Numbered from the stretch's first letter, positions 1-5,718 are shown. The stretch: 6,954 nucleotides of DNA from an uncultured Peptococcaceae bacterium (GCA_902462325.1 CABQBF010000138.1:1-6954); one strand, 5' to 3'. The notes: generated from the sequence alone by a model not told the origin. Translations and numbers: made by a program.

Positions 1-123
1 CCTGCAAAATTATCCGCCCCAAGTCGGAATTTGGGCAAAGGTAGCGGGGAGTTTTTAAAACCATAGAAAGGTAGCGAGTGCCTTGTTCCTTTTTTGCATT
101 TTGCGCGGCTGACAGCTTGTAGG
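1..123 (-). repeat. Dispersed intergenic repeat, copy A (cut by window edge)
   Basis: Read on the - strand, this stretch aligns along its whole length with 5719-5835 on the + strand. Shared blocks include CCTACAA, GGCACTC, TTCTATGG, CCCGCT, AAATTCCGA and TTGGGGCG, with small gaps between them; by eye about three quarters of aligned bases agree. Similarity stops abruptly near base 123, about 30 bases past the end of the neighbouring membrane-protein gene, which suggests a real element boundary. The other end lies outside the window. There is no open reading frame of note inside. The two copies have opposite orientations. The divergence suggests an old element rather than a recent insertion. 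Confidence 0.7.
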
Positions 124-153
124 AACTTATCACTCTAAATCTCCACGCTTCAT

Positions 154-567
154 CTACTTGCCAACGCCGCTGCCGCACCAAGCGGGCAGTGCGCAGAGCA
201 AAAGGGGAATATCAAAATTGTATGGCAGAGGTGCGTATAAGTTGGTATCCATGTAAAACAAATCGCCATAAGCAAAGACCACCATGGTGCAAATTGCTAT
301 CCAACAGCCCGATAAATTTTTCGATTGCTCCGGTAAATAGCGACGTAAAACAAATGCAACGAAGAAGCATACCAGTATAATTGCTAACAGGTGAAGCTGA
401 CTGCTCTTAAAAATAAGAATCAGCAAAAACAGGGCATCTATCAAAAAAGCCATTGGCAGCGCCGCCATATAGCGGGGAAACAACACAACGCCTAATAATA
501 ATGCCATGAAAATCACTTTCATGCTCGTTGGTATGGATTGAAACAGTGCGCGTATTCTTTCCAGCAT
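154..567 (-). CDS. Small multi-pass membrane protein, paralog 4 of a tandem array
   Basis: 137 aa, function not recognised. The protein is mostly hydrophobic, with likely membrane segments near residues 17-34, 36-53, 58-74, 88-103 and 117-131; a positively charged N-terminus (MLERIR) precedes the first. The start ATG is preceded by AGGAGG with an 8-base spacer. Residues 67-95 (beginning CFFVAF and ending ICTM) align without gaps to residues 71-99 of the protein encoded at 940-1365, with 14 of 29 identical, including a Cys-Trp pair at 88-89. The C-terminus is LPAWCGSGVGK, the LPxxxGxxxG motif shared by all four proteins of the cluster. It is the last gene of the leftward cluster, 43 bases after its upstream neighbour with no terminator between. 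No enzyme motif, signal-peptidase site or known domain is evident. Confidence 0.75.
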   Translation of the reverse strand: MLERIRALFQSIPTSMKVIFMALLLGVVLFPRYMAALPMAFLIDALFLLILIFKSSQLHLLAIILVCFFVAFVLRRYLPEQSKNLSGCWIAICTMVVFAYGDLFYMDTNLYAPLPYNFDIPLLLCALPAWCGSGVGK

Positions 568-610
568 CCTTCCTGCCTCCTAAAACTTTTACGAATTACG
601 TCCTGCTCCA

Positions 611-925
611 TCAATGCGCCCATCGTCCAAGCAATATCCCCAAACAGATGGGAAGCAACACGCTGCCGCCGGCAAAGTAGAATACATCAGCGCCGCAGCT
701 CAAGGCCCACAATATTGCTATGCAGGTAGCGACAAACGGAAGATACCAGTGCCACTGCAAATGATCATGACAAAAATAATGCAGCAGCAGAGCAGCTATA
801 AAGCAAACCAAGCAGACCGGCAAAGATAAGTAGGCGAAAATTTCTATCAGATAGACACAAGCAAAAATCAGGGCAAAGATCAGATAAAAGATAACATATC
901 CCAAAAACGTTCCTACGGCCTCCAT
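611..925 (-). CDS. Small multi-pass membrane protein, paralog 3 of a tandem array
   Basis: 104 aa from the chosen start; function not recognised. The open frame extends 25 codons further upstream, but that extension is polar, overlaps the preceding gene and lacks a ribosome binding site. The ATG at 925 has AAAGGAGG seven bases upstream, so I take it as the start. Likely membrane segments are near residues 5-33, 35-50, 62-77 and 86-100. A Cys-Phe-rich segment (CFIAALLLH, residues 41-49) lines up with CFVPAFLLR of the protein at 940-1365, and LPICLGILLGR (91-101) is the family C-terminal motif. It is the shortest member: the N-terminal part and the inter-helix loop are reduced. A His/Trp-rich stretch (HDHLQWHW, 53-60) is distinctive. 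The upstream gene ends only 14 bases before this start, implying co-transcription and possibly coupled translation. Confidence 0.72.
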   Translation of the reverse strand: MEAVGTFLGYVIFYLIFALIFACVYLIEIFAYLSLPVCLVCFIAALLLHYFCHDHLQWHWYLPFVATCIAILWALSCGADVFYFAGGSVLLPICLGILLGRWAH

Positions 926-939
926 AAAGCAGCCTCCTT

Positions 940-1365
940 TCAATCCCGCTGCTGGGCCAGCCTTCCGATGGCTAGTCCGGCCAAAGCGGGCAGCATCCAC
1001 AGATAAAAGGGAATGTACCAGTCACATTCCAACCAATTCCACGCTCCAAGATGATAGGAAATACCCAGCATAAAACAAATAACAGGCCAGCATTTGGTAA
1101 AATGCTTTGCTTGTGCCGGAATGCGCCAGCGCAGCAAAAAGGCCGGTACAAAGCAAAACAGGAATACGCAAAGCATAAACGGACCGCCTCCAGCTATCAG
1201 ACTGTTCGGAATGACCAAACCAAAAAACAAGAGGCCGAACAAAGGCAGTTCAAATAACGGCAGTAAATAGGGTTCCATCAGCTCTGGCGCAAACAGACAA
1301 GCCCCTAGCAGCAAGCCATACAAGCCCAGCGCCAAAATCACACCCTTCGATACACGATGCAGCAT
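940..1365 (-). CDS. Small multi-pass membrane protein, paralog 2 of a tandem array
   Basis: 141 aa, function not recognised. Two ATGs lie nine bases apart. The outer one (1374) directly abuts the only ribosome binding site (GAGAGG), leaving no spacer, so the inner ATG at 1365, nine bases downstream of it, is more likely. Likely membrane segments are near residues 8-26, 34-52, 60-78, 93-108 and 113-133. Residues 71-99 match the block in the protein at 154-567 (14 of 29 identical, no gaps), and CWPVICFMLG (92-101) resembles LCPVSCFLLG in the protein at 1461-1895. The C-terminal LPALAGLAIGR (125-135) is the shared family motif. The gene is separated from its upstream neighbour by about 95 bases that may hold a weak promoter, and it is closely followed by the next gene. 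Confidence 0.75.
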   Translation of the reverse strand: MLHRVSKGVILALGLYGLLLGACLFAPELMEPYLLPLFELPLFGLLFFGLVIPNSLIAGGGPFMLCVFLFCFVPAFLLRWRIPAQAKHFTKCWPVICFMLGISYHLGAWNWLECDWYIPFYLWMLPALAGLAIGRLAQQRD

Positions 1366-1407
1366 TGTAACCATCCTCTCTGGTTTTGTATAATAGAAAT
1401 TACCAAC

Positions 1408-1436
1408 AGTTTACCATGTTTCTTACTATTTTGCAA
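1408..1436 (-). promoter_or_regulatory. Possible weak internal promoter of the membrane-protein cluster
   Basis: On the - strand a -35-like TTGCAA (1431-1436) is separated by 17 bases from TAAACT (1408-1413), a poor -10 with four of six consensus bases. An alternative -10, TATTAT (1390-1395), lacks a good -35. It lies in the longest gap within the cluster. This is weak evidence only. Confidence 0.25.
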
Positions 1437-1460
1437 TCGAAAAATTGATACATTACACGC

Positions 1461-1895
1461 TCAGTCTCCATGCAGCGCCTGAAATTTTTTACGGCGGCGG
1501 TCCCGCCAGCTTCCGGTCTGAATCCCAAGCAAGGAAGGCAAACTATAGCAGAGTAGTGTCAAAACAACGCCGTCGCCCATCTGAAACCAGCCTAACAGAA
1601 AGCAACTCACTGGACAAAGCCAATATAAGGGATACCGCTTTTCGCTCAAAACAAAGGCTGTCAAAGCTGAAATAAGAAAGCATCCGGCAATCCAGCCCAA
1701 CGGCAGCCAGCAGGACAATTCCAGAAAACCGCCCACTGCGTAGGCTCCTAAAAGATAACCCTGCTGCAGCAACCAAACCGCTGCCGGCTGTAAAACCTGT
1801 CGGTAAAGCTGCGGCTCTGCCACCACAATATGCAGCAGCACCGCCGATAAACAGGAAAAGGATAGTAACGCCGATTTTGAAAGTCTGCCTGTCAC
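1461..1895 (-). CDS. Small multi-pass membrane protein, paralog 1 of a tandem array
   Basis: 144 aa from the chosen start; function not recognised. The frame is open from an ATG at 1961, but that ATG has no good ribosome binding site. A GTG at 1895 has GGGAGG six bases upstream and gives a product the same length as the paralogs, with a normal short charged N-terminus (MTGRLSKS). Likely membrane segments are near residues 9-26, 38-57, 62-83, 92-105 and 109-125. Shared features are CFLISALTAFVL (72-83), LCPVSCFLLG (93-102) and LPSLLGIQTGS (119-129), the last being the family C-terminal motif with Ser in place of the usual terminal Arg/Lys. The tail is strongly basic (WRDRRRKK, 130-137), which suggests a cytoplasmic C-terminus. 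It is the first gene of the leftward cluster, about 110 bases from its predicted promoter. Confidence 0.72.
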   Translation of the reverse strand: MTGRLSKSALLSFSCLSAVLLHIVVAEPQLYRQVLQPAAVWLLQQGYLLGAYAVGGFLELSCWLPLGWIAGCFLISALTAFVLSEKRYPLYWLCPVSCFLLGWFQMGDGVVLTLLCYSLPSLLGIQTGSWRDRRRKKFQALHGD

Positions 1896-1961
1896 AAAAA
1901 TTCCTCCCATCCAATAACGTGCTATTGCCGCTGGCGACCCTCCGCAACAGCTTCTCGACAT

Positions 1962-2199
1962 AGCCGTCAGCGATTTCTTAATCAGCTTTTATCTATTTCA
2001 TTTTCTAATTTTATTATAACAGCAGATTCCGTAATTGGTTTGACCACTTACAGCGAAAAAACGACCATTTGCATCATTTACGACCTGACCCATTATCCGC
2101 AGGCAATCATTTTTTCTGCTTTCATCACGTTGATGACATCATGTTCTGTTTTCCCAATCATAAAAAAACCGAGGTATTTTCTGTTTTCTTATTTTTTTC
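1962..2199. other. AT-rich divergent intergenic region
   Basis: This stretch, between the leftward membrane-protein genes and the rightward rib promoter, contains no convincing gene. The short open frame on the + strand here has no ribosome binding site and low-complexity AT-rich content. It holds the leftward promoter and one exact inverted repeat, TCATCA-CGT-TGATGA (2122-2136), about 64 bases upstream of the rib -35 box. A T-rich tract (about 2179-2200) directly upstream of that -35 box could act as an UP-like element. Confidence 0.5.
2013..2041 (-). promoter_or_regulatory. Predicted extended -10 promoter for the membrane-protein cluster
   Basis: On the - strand a perfect TATAAT (2013-2018) is preceded by TGT, forming the extended -10 TGnTATAAT. 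The -35 position (AAACCA, 2036-2041, 17-base spacer) is poor, as is usual for extended -10 promoters. Transcription would start near 2006 and leave a leader of about 110 bases before the GTG at 1895. Confidence 0.5.
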
Positions 2200-2228
2200 T
2201 TGACAACATGCTACCACCGTTCTATACT
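2200..2228 (+). promoter_or_regulatory. Sigma-70 promoter of the rib operon
   Basis: TTGACA (2200-2205, consensus) and TATACT (2223-2228, five of six) are separated by exactly 17 bases. A T-rich stretch lies just upstream. Transcription would start near 2235, about 14 bases before the first strand of the riboswitch P1 stem, as expected for a riboswitch-controlled leader. Confidence 0.85.
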
Positions 2229-2248
2229 TAACTTAACTTCATAAAACA

Positions 2249-2353
2249 ATCTTCGGGGCAGGGTGTAAATCCCTACCGGTGGTATAGCCCACGAGCCGCA
2301 AGGCCGATTCGGTGTAATTCCGAAGCCGACAGTACAGTCTGGATAAAGAAGAT
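2249..2353 (+). promoter_or_regulatory. FMN riboswitch aptamer (RFN element)
   Basis: This RNA aptamer binds flavin mononucleotide and shuts the operon off when the product is plentiful. The conserved RFN core is present in order: CTTCGGGGCAGGGTG, CCCTACCGGTGGTAT, AGCCCACGAG, GCCGATTCGGTGTAATTCC, GAAGCCGAC and AGTCTGGAT. P1 is closed by ATCTTC (2249-2254) pairing with GAAGAT (2348-2353). TTCGG pairs with CCGAA in one arm. In the last arm CAG (2330-2332) pairs with CTG (2339-2341), where many RFN elements have CGG with CCG: a compensatory change that supports a working fold. The element sits between the promoter and ribD and is followed by an intrinsic terminator, so control is most likely at transcription termination. 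Confidence 0.97.
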
Positions 2354-2362
2354 ACTCAACGC

Positions 2363-2391
2363 GCAGAATATCTGCATGAAATGGCAATCTT
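2363..2391 (+). promoter_or_regulatory. Expression platform with candidate antiterminator strands
   Basis: Between aptamer and terminator lie a small hairpin GCAGA-ATA-TCTGC (2363-2375) and TGAAATG (2377-2383). The latter is exactly complementary to CATTTCA (2412-2418) in the 3' arm of the terminator, so pairing would break the terminator. A second option is ATCTT (2387-2391) pairing with the P1 3' strand AAGAT (2349-2353). Both are read from complementarity only. Confidence 0.5.
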
Positions 2392-2393
2392 GG

Positions 2394-2427
2394 CTCTGAG
2401 ATGATGGAAATCATTTCAGAGTTTTTT
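2394..2427 (+). terminator. Riboswitch-controlled intrinsic terminator
   Basis: CTCTGAGATGAT (2394-2405) pairs with ATCATTTCAGAG (2410-2421) over 12 pairs with one G-U, around a GGAA tetraloop, and is followed directly by six Ts. This is the OFF-state terminator expected downstream of an FMN riboswitch. Its 3' arm overlaps the candidate antiterminator pairing. Confidence 0.92.
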
Positions 2428-2471
2428 ATTGCAGCAGTTTCTGCAATTTATTCTCACGAAGCATGACAACA

Positions 2472-2500
2472 GCCCTGAACCTTTGGTTCGGGGCATTTTT
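2472..2500 (+). terminator. Second terminator-like hairpin directly before ribD
   Basis: GCCCTGAACC (2472-2481) pairs with GGTTCGGGGC (2485-2494) over ten pairs with one G-U, around a TTT loop, followed by A and five Ts. By form it is a Rho-independent terminator, lying after the riboswitch terminator and only five bases before the ribD AGGAGG. It may be a second attenuation point, or it may modulate access to the ribosome binding site. A weaker stem, ATTGCAG/CTGCAAT (2428-2447), lies between the two terminators. Confidence 0.6.
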
Positions 2501-2518
2501 AATTAGGAGGTGTTTCTC

Positions 2519-3619
2519 TTGACCGATGAAGCTTATATGAAACTGGCATTGGAATTGGCGCAAAAGGGCTGCGGCTGGACAGCACCCAATCCGATGGTAG
2601 GCGCGATGATTGTCAAAAACGGCGAGATTATCGGCAGCGGCTATCATCAACGGTATGGCCAATTACACGCAGAACGCAACGCCCTCGCCGCCTGCACCCA
2701 ATCACCCCAGGGCGCTACGCTCTATGTAACCTTAGAGCCTTGCTGCCATTACGGCAAAACGCCGCCCTGCACCGAAGCCATTATCGAAAACGGTATCAGC
2801 CGCGTGGTTATCGGCTCGCCAGACCCCAATCCGCTGGTGGCGGGCAAAGGCGTAGCCATATTACGGCAGCACGGTATCGCTGTGACGGAAGGCGTGCTGC
2901 GGGAACAATGCGATCGACTCAATCAGGTCTTTCTGCACTACATCCAGCATCAAACGCCCTATGTGGTGATGAAATATGCCATGACCATGGACGGCAAGAT
3001 TGCCACCCGTTCCGGTTTATCCAAATGGATTACCGGCGAAGCGGCCCGTCAGCAGGTACAGCAGGACCGGCACCGCTACAGCGCCATTATGGTAGGCGTG
3101 GGCACCGTATTGGCAGACGATCCGCTATTAACCTGCCGTCTGCCCGACAGCAAAAATCCGGTGCGCGTCATCTGCGATACCCACCTGCGCACACCGCTGA
3201 CCAGCCAGATTGTGCAGACTGCCAAGGATGTGCCGACTATCATTGCCACCAGTTGTGATGATGATGAAAAGCTGACACTCTATCGGCAAGTCAACTGCCA
3301 GATTTGCATGGTGCCGGAGCAAAAGGGGCATCTTGATTTACAACGGCTGATGCAGGCGCTGGGCCAGCAAAAAATTGACAGCATTCTGCTGGAAGGCGGC
3401 GGCACCTTAAACTGGGCGGCGCTGCAAAGCGGCATTGTTCACAAGGTGCAAGCCTACATTGCACCCAAACTGTTCGGCGGTGCAGAAGCCAAATCTCCGG
3501 TAGAGGGGCTGGGCATAGATACCCCGGCCCAGGCGGTGCGGCTGGCTCCACCGCAGATCATCCATTTCGGAGACGATTTATTACTGGAAAGCGAGGTCTT
3601 GCCATGTTTACAGGCATAA
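2519..3619 (+). CDS. ribD: RibD, bifunctional pyrimidine deaminase/reductase
   Basis: 366 aa, cytoplasmic. It catalyses deamination of 2,5-diamino-6-ribosylamino-4-pyrimidinone 5'-phosphate and then NADPH-dependent reduction of the ribose to ribityl. The deaminase domain (about 1-145) has the zinc motif HAE (50-52) and PCCHYGKTPPC with Cys75 and Cys84. The reductase domain (about 146-363) has MKYAMTMDGKIA (151-162), SKWITG (168-173), VGVGTVLADDP (192-202) and LLEGGG (290-295). Length and motif positions match the family. The frame also opens at a GTG at 2510, but that codon overlaps the AGGAGG itself. TTG at 2519, with an eight-base spacer and the typical N-terminus MTDEAYMKLALELA, is the better start. 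It is the first gene of the operon, under the FMN riboswitch, and its end overlaps ribE by 16 bases. Nothing indicates damage. Confidence 0.97.
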   Translation: MTDEAYMKLALELAQKGCGWTAPNPMVGAMIVKNGEIIGSGYHQRYGQLHAERNALAACTQSPQGATLYVTLEPCCHYGKTPPCTEAIIENGISRVVIGSPDPNPLVAGKGVAILRQHGIAVTEGVLREQCDRLNQVFLHYIQHQTPYVVMKYAMTMDGKIATRSGLSKWITGEAARQQVQQDRHRYSAIMVGVGTVLADDPLLTCRLPDSKNPVRVICDTHLRTPLTSQIVQTAKDVPTIIATSCDDDEKLTLYRQVNCQICMVPEQKGHLDLQRLMQALGQQKIDSILLEGGGTLNWAALQSGIVHKVQAYIAPKLFGGAEAKSPVEGLGIDTPAQAVRLAPPQIIHFGDDLLLESEVLPCLQA

Positions 3620-4269
3620 TCGAAGAAGTGGGCACTGTAGCGTCCATCAAAAAAGGAGTCAACTCCGCCGTTCTGACCATTCAGGCCCGTACCATACTGG
3701 ACGATGTCAAACTGGGCGACAGCATTGCCGTCAACGGTGTTTGCCTCACTGTAACCGCGTTGACGCCGTCGGCTTTTTCCGCCGATGTTATGCATGAAAC
3801 GCTGAACCGGTCCTCACTGGGCAAGCTGCACAGCGGCAGCACCGTCAATCTGGAGCGGGCCATGGCAGCCAACGGACGGTTTGGCGGTCATATCGTCAGC
3901 GGCCATATTGACGGCACCGGCGTCATCAGCCAAATTGAGCGGGACGACAACGCCGTCTGGTACACCATTCAGGCAGACGCCGACATTTTGCGCTACATTA
4001 TCGAAAAAGGCTCCATTGCCATTGACGGCATCAGCCTGACCGTAGCCAAAGTTTCCGCTAAAGATTTCAGCGTGTCCATCATTCCCCACACCGCCTCCAA
4101 CACCACGCTGGCTGCAAGGCACAGCGGCGATGTGGTCAATCTGGAAAACGACTGCATTGGCAAATATGTAGAAAAATGGTTGGGCCAACCGGCTCCCCAA
4201 ACCAATACAAGCACCAAAAGCAATATCACTATGGCCTTATTGGCCCAAGCGGGTTATCTGGAGGGATAA
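3604..4269 (+). CDS. ribE: RibE, riboflavin synthase alpha subunit
   Basis: 221 aa, cytoplasmic, normally a homotrimer. It converts two molecules of 6,7-dimethyl-8-ribityllumazine to riboflavin and the diaminopyrimidine, which is recycled by RibH. The two lumazine-binding barrels are plain: the N-terminal one starts MFTGIIEEVG and carries NGVCLTV (44-50) and FSADVMHETL (58-67). The second starts near HIVSGHIDGTG (96-106) and carries IDGISLTV and FSVSIIPHT. A C-terminal tail of about 25 residues follows, as in other family members. The ATG lies inside the end of ribD with GAGG eight bases upstream, consistent with translational coupling. In B. subtilis nomenclature this gene is called ribE; in E. 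coli the same enzyme is often ribC/ribE. Confidence 0.97.
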   Translation: MFTGIIEEVGTVASIKKGVNSAVLTIQARTILDDVKLGDSIAVNGVCLTVTALTPSAFSADVMHETLNRSSLGKLHSGSTVNLERAMAANGRFGGHIVSGHIDGTGVISQIERDDNAVWYTIQADADILRYIIEKGSIAIDGISLTVAKVSAKDFSVSIIPHTASNTTLAARHSGDVVNLENDCIGKYVEKWLGQPAPQTNTSTKSNITMALLAQAGYLEG

Positions 4270-4272
4270 GCT

Positions 4273-5493
4273 ATGACAACATCCAATACATTTACGTTTA
4301 ACACCATCGAAGAAGCGCTGGAGGATTTGCGCCAGGGCAAAATTATTCTGGTTACCGACGATCCCGACCGGGAAAACGAGGGCGACTTCATCTGCGCCGC
4401 CCAATTTGCCACCACCGAAAATGTCAACTTTATGGCCATGCACGGCAAAGGATTAATCTGTATGCCAATGAGCATCGAGCTGTGCAAAAAGCTGCAATTT
4501 CCGCAGATGGTGACCGACAACAGCGATAACCATGAAACGGCCTTTACCGTTTCGGTGGACCACATTACCACCACCACCGGCATCTCTGCCGAAGAACGGG
4601 GCATCACCGCCCGGGCTTGCATCAGTCCCGACGCCAAACCAGAGGATTTCCGCCGTCCGGGCCATATGTTTCCGCTGATGGCCAAACGCAACGGCGTATT
4701 AGAGCGCAACGGCCACACCGAAGCCACCGTAGACCTGCTGCGGCTGGCCGGTTTACAGCAGTGCGGCCTGTGCTGTGAAATCATGCGGGAGGACGGCACC
4801 ATGATGCGCACGCCTGAATTGATAGAGCTGACCAAAAAATGGAACTTAAAATTTATTTCCATCAAAGCGCTGCAAAATTATCGCAAGCAACACGACAAAC
4901 TGGTGGAACAGGTAGCGGTAGCCGATATGCCAACCCGCTACGGCCATTTCACTGCTTATGGCTACATCAACAAATTAAACGGCGAACATCACGTGGCCTT
5001 AGTCAAAGGCGACATCGGCGACGGCGAAAATCTGCTGTGCCGGGTACACTCCGAGTGTTTAACCGGCGATGCGTTCGGCTCGCTGCGCTGTGACTGCGGT
5101 CAGCAATTTGCCGCCGCTATGACCCAAATTGAGCAGGAAGGCCGGGGCATTTTGCTGTATATGCGTCAAGAAGGCCGGGGCATCGGCCTCATCAATAAGC
5201 TGAAAGCCTACGCCCTGCAGGATCAGGGTATGGATACGGTAGAAGCCAACCGCGCCCTAGGCTTTGCCGACGACCTGCGGGAATATTTTATCGGCGCTCA
5301 AATCCTGCGGGACTTAGGCGCCAAAACCCTGCGGCTTTTAACCAATAATCCCGACAAGGTTTATCAACTGTCCAACTTCGGGCTGGATATTGTCGAACGG
5401 CTGCCCATTCAAATGTGCGCCACCGAACACGATTTGTCCTATTTACAAACCAAACAGCATAAAATGGGACATCTGCTGAATTACAATGAATAA
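4273..5493 (+). CDS. ribBA: RibBA, DHBP synthase / GTP cyclohydrolase II
   Basis: 406 aa, bifunctional. It feeds both branches of the pathway: the N-terminal domain makes 3,4-dihydroxy-2-butanone 4-phosphate from ribulose 5-phosphate, and the C-terminal domain opens GTP to the first pyrimidine intermediate. DHBP synthase (about 8-204) shows DRENEGD (32-38), HGKGLICMPM (58-67), TAFTVSVDH (90-98), RPGH (129-132) and GHTEATVDL (148-156). GTP cyclohydrolase II (about 210-402) shows RVHSECLTGDAFGSLRCDCG with zinc ligands Cys263, Cys274 and Cys276, then MRQEGRGIGL and TNNPDKV. Both active sites look complete. Pro31 replaces the acidic residue common in DDEDRENEGD, and QCGLCCEI (164-171) is slightly unusual. 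It starts three bases after ribE, with GGAGGG seven bases upstream inside the ribE end. Confidence 0.97.
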   Translation: MTTSNTFTFNTIEEALEDLRQGKIILVTDDPDRENEGDFICAAQFATTENVNFMAMHGKGLICMPMSIELCKKLQFPQMVTDNSDNHETAFTVSVDHITTTTGISAEERGITARACISPDAKPEDFRRPGHMFPLMAKRNGVLERNGHTEATVDLLRLAGLQQCGLCCEIMREDGTMMRTPELIELTKKWNLKFISIKALQNYRKQHDKLVEQVAVADMPTRYGHFTAYGYINKLNGEHHVALVKGDIGDGENLLCRVHSECLTGDAFGSLRCDCGQQFAAAMTQIEQEGRGILLYMRQEGRGIGLINKLKAYALQDQGMDTVEANRALGFADDLREYFIGAQILRDLGAKTLRLLTNNPDKVYQLSNFGLDIVERLPIQMCATEHDLSYLQTKQHKMGHLLNYNE

Positions 5494-5512
5494 GTGCGCC
5501 GTCTAGACCAGT

Positions 5513-5530
5513 TTGCCGAAACATCGGCAA
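5513..5530. repeat. Short perfect hairpin after ribBA
   Basis: TTGCCG (5513-5518) and CGGCAA (5525-5530) form a perfect six-base-pair stem with loop AAACAT, 19 bases after the ribBA stop. There is no T-run on either side, so it is not a standard intrinsic terminator. It could stabilise the 3' end of the ribDEBA transcript or pause polymerase. Confidence 0.4.
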
Positions 5531-5542
5531 GCAAATTGCAAA

Positions 5543-5558
5543 TGTTTCACGTGAAACA
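5543..5558. promoter_or_regulatory. parS-type centromere site (ParB binding palindrome)
   Basis: TGTTTCACGTGAAACA is a perfect 16-bp palindrome identical to the symmetric consensus of chromosomal parS sites, as described for B. subtilis Spo0J/ParB and most bacteria with ParABS. It lies in non-coding DNA 50 bases after ribBA. ParB would bind here and spread, loading SMC condensin. It differs from the Noc-binding sequence (centre CCCGGG). The match is exact, but no ParB gene is in the window, so function is inferred. Confidence 0.82.
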
Positions 5559-5696
5559 ATTTGGTCCAACCATTATAGAGAAATAATGACTGAGCAAAGC
5601 GCCCACCCCATACATCATGAGCCATTACGCTGATCTTTTTCGCGCCTGGCGTCATTGTTTTGGATAGGAATCGCCCAAATTCACTGGCCTACAAGC

Positions 5697-5718
5697 GGGA
5701 TGCTGTGAGCAGCATCCC
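5697..5718. repeat. Strong 9-bp hairpin, REP-like
   Basis: GGGATGCTG (5697-5705) and CAGCATCCC (5710-5718) are perfect complements around the four-base loop TGAG. The hairpin sits immediately beside repeat copy B and is flanked by near-identical CTACAAG and CTACAAC. No T-run follows on either strand, so an intrinsic terminator is unlikely. Copy A at the window start lacks this hairpin at the equivalent place. Confidence 0.6.

Noticed and set aside
2211..2414. A - strand frame opposite the FMN riboswitch
   Set aside because: It is antisense to a highly conserved RNA element and has no independent support.
2740..3258. A 172-codon + strand frame inside ribD
   Set aside because: It is an alternative frame of ribD, with no ribosome binding site and a low-complexity Arg/His-rich product.
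4254..4865. A 203-codon - strand frame antisense to ribBA
   Set aside because: The + strand product is a full-length, motif-complete enzyme. The antisense frame is long only because of codon bias and is rich in Ser/Arg without domain features.
5513..5530. Intrinsic terminator after ribBA
   Set aside because: The stem is perfect but only six pairs long, and no T-run follows on either strand.
5288..5569. A 93-codon - strand frame that includes VSRETF at the parS palindrome
   Set aside because: Most of it lies antisense to the well-supported ribBA. The VSRETF peptide is just the reading of TGTTTCACGTGAAAC.
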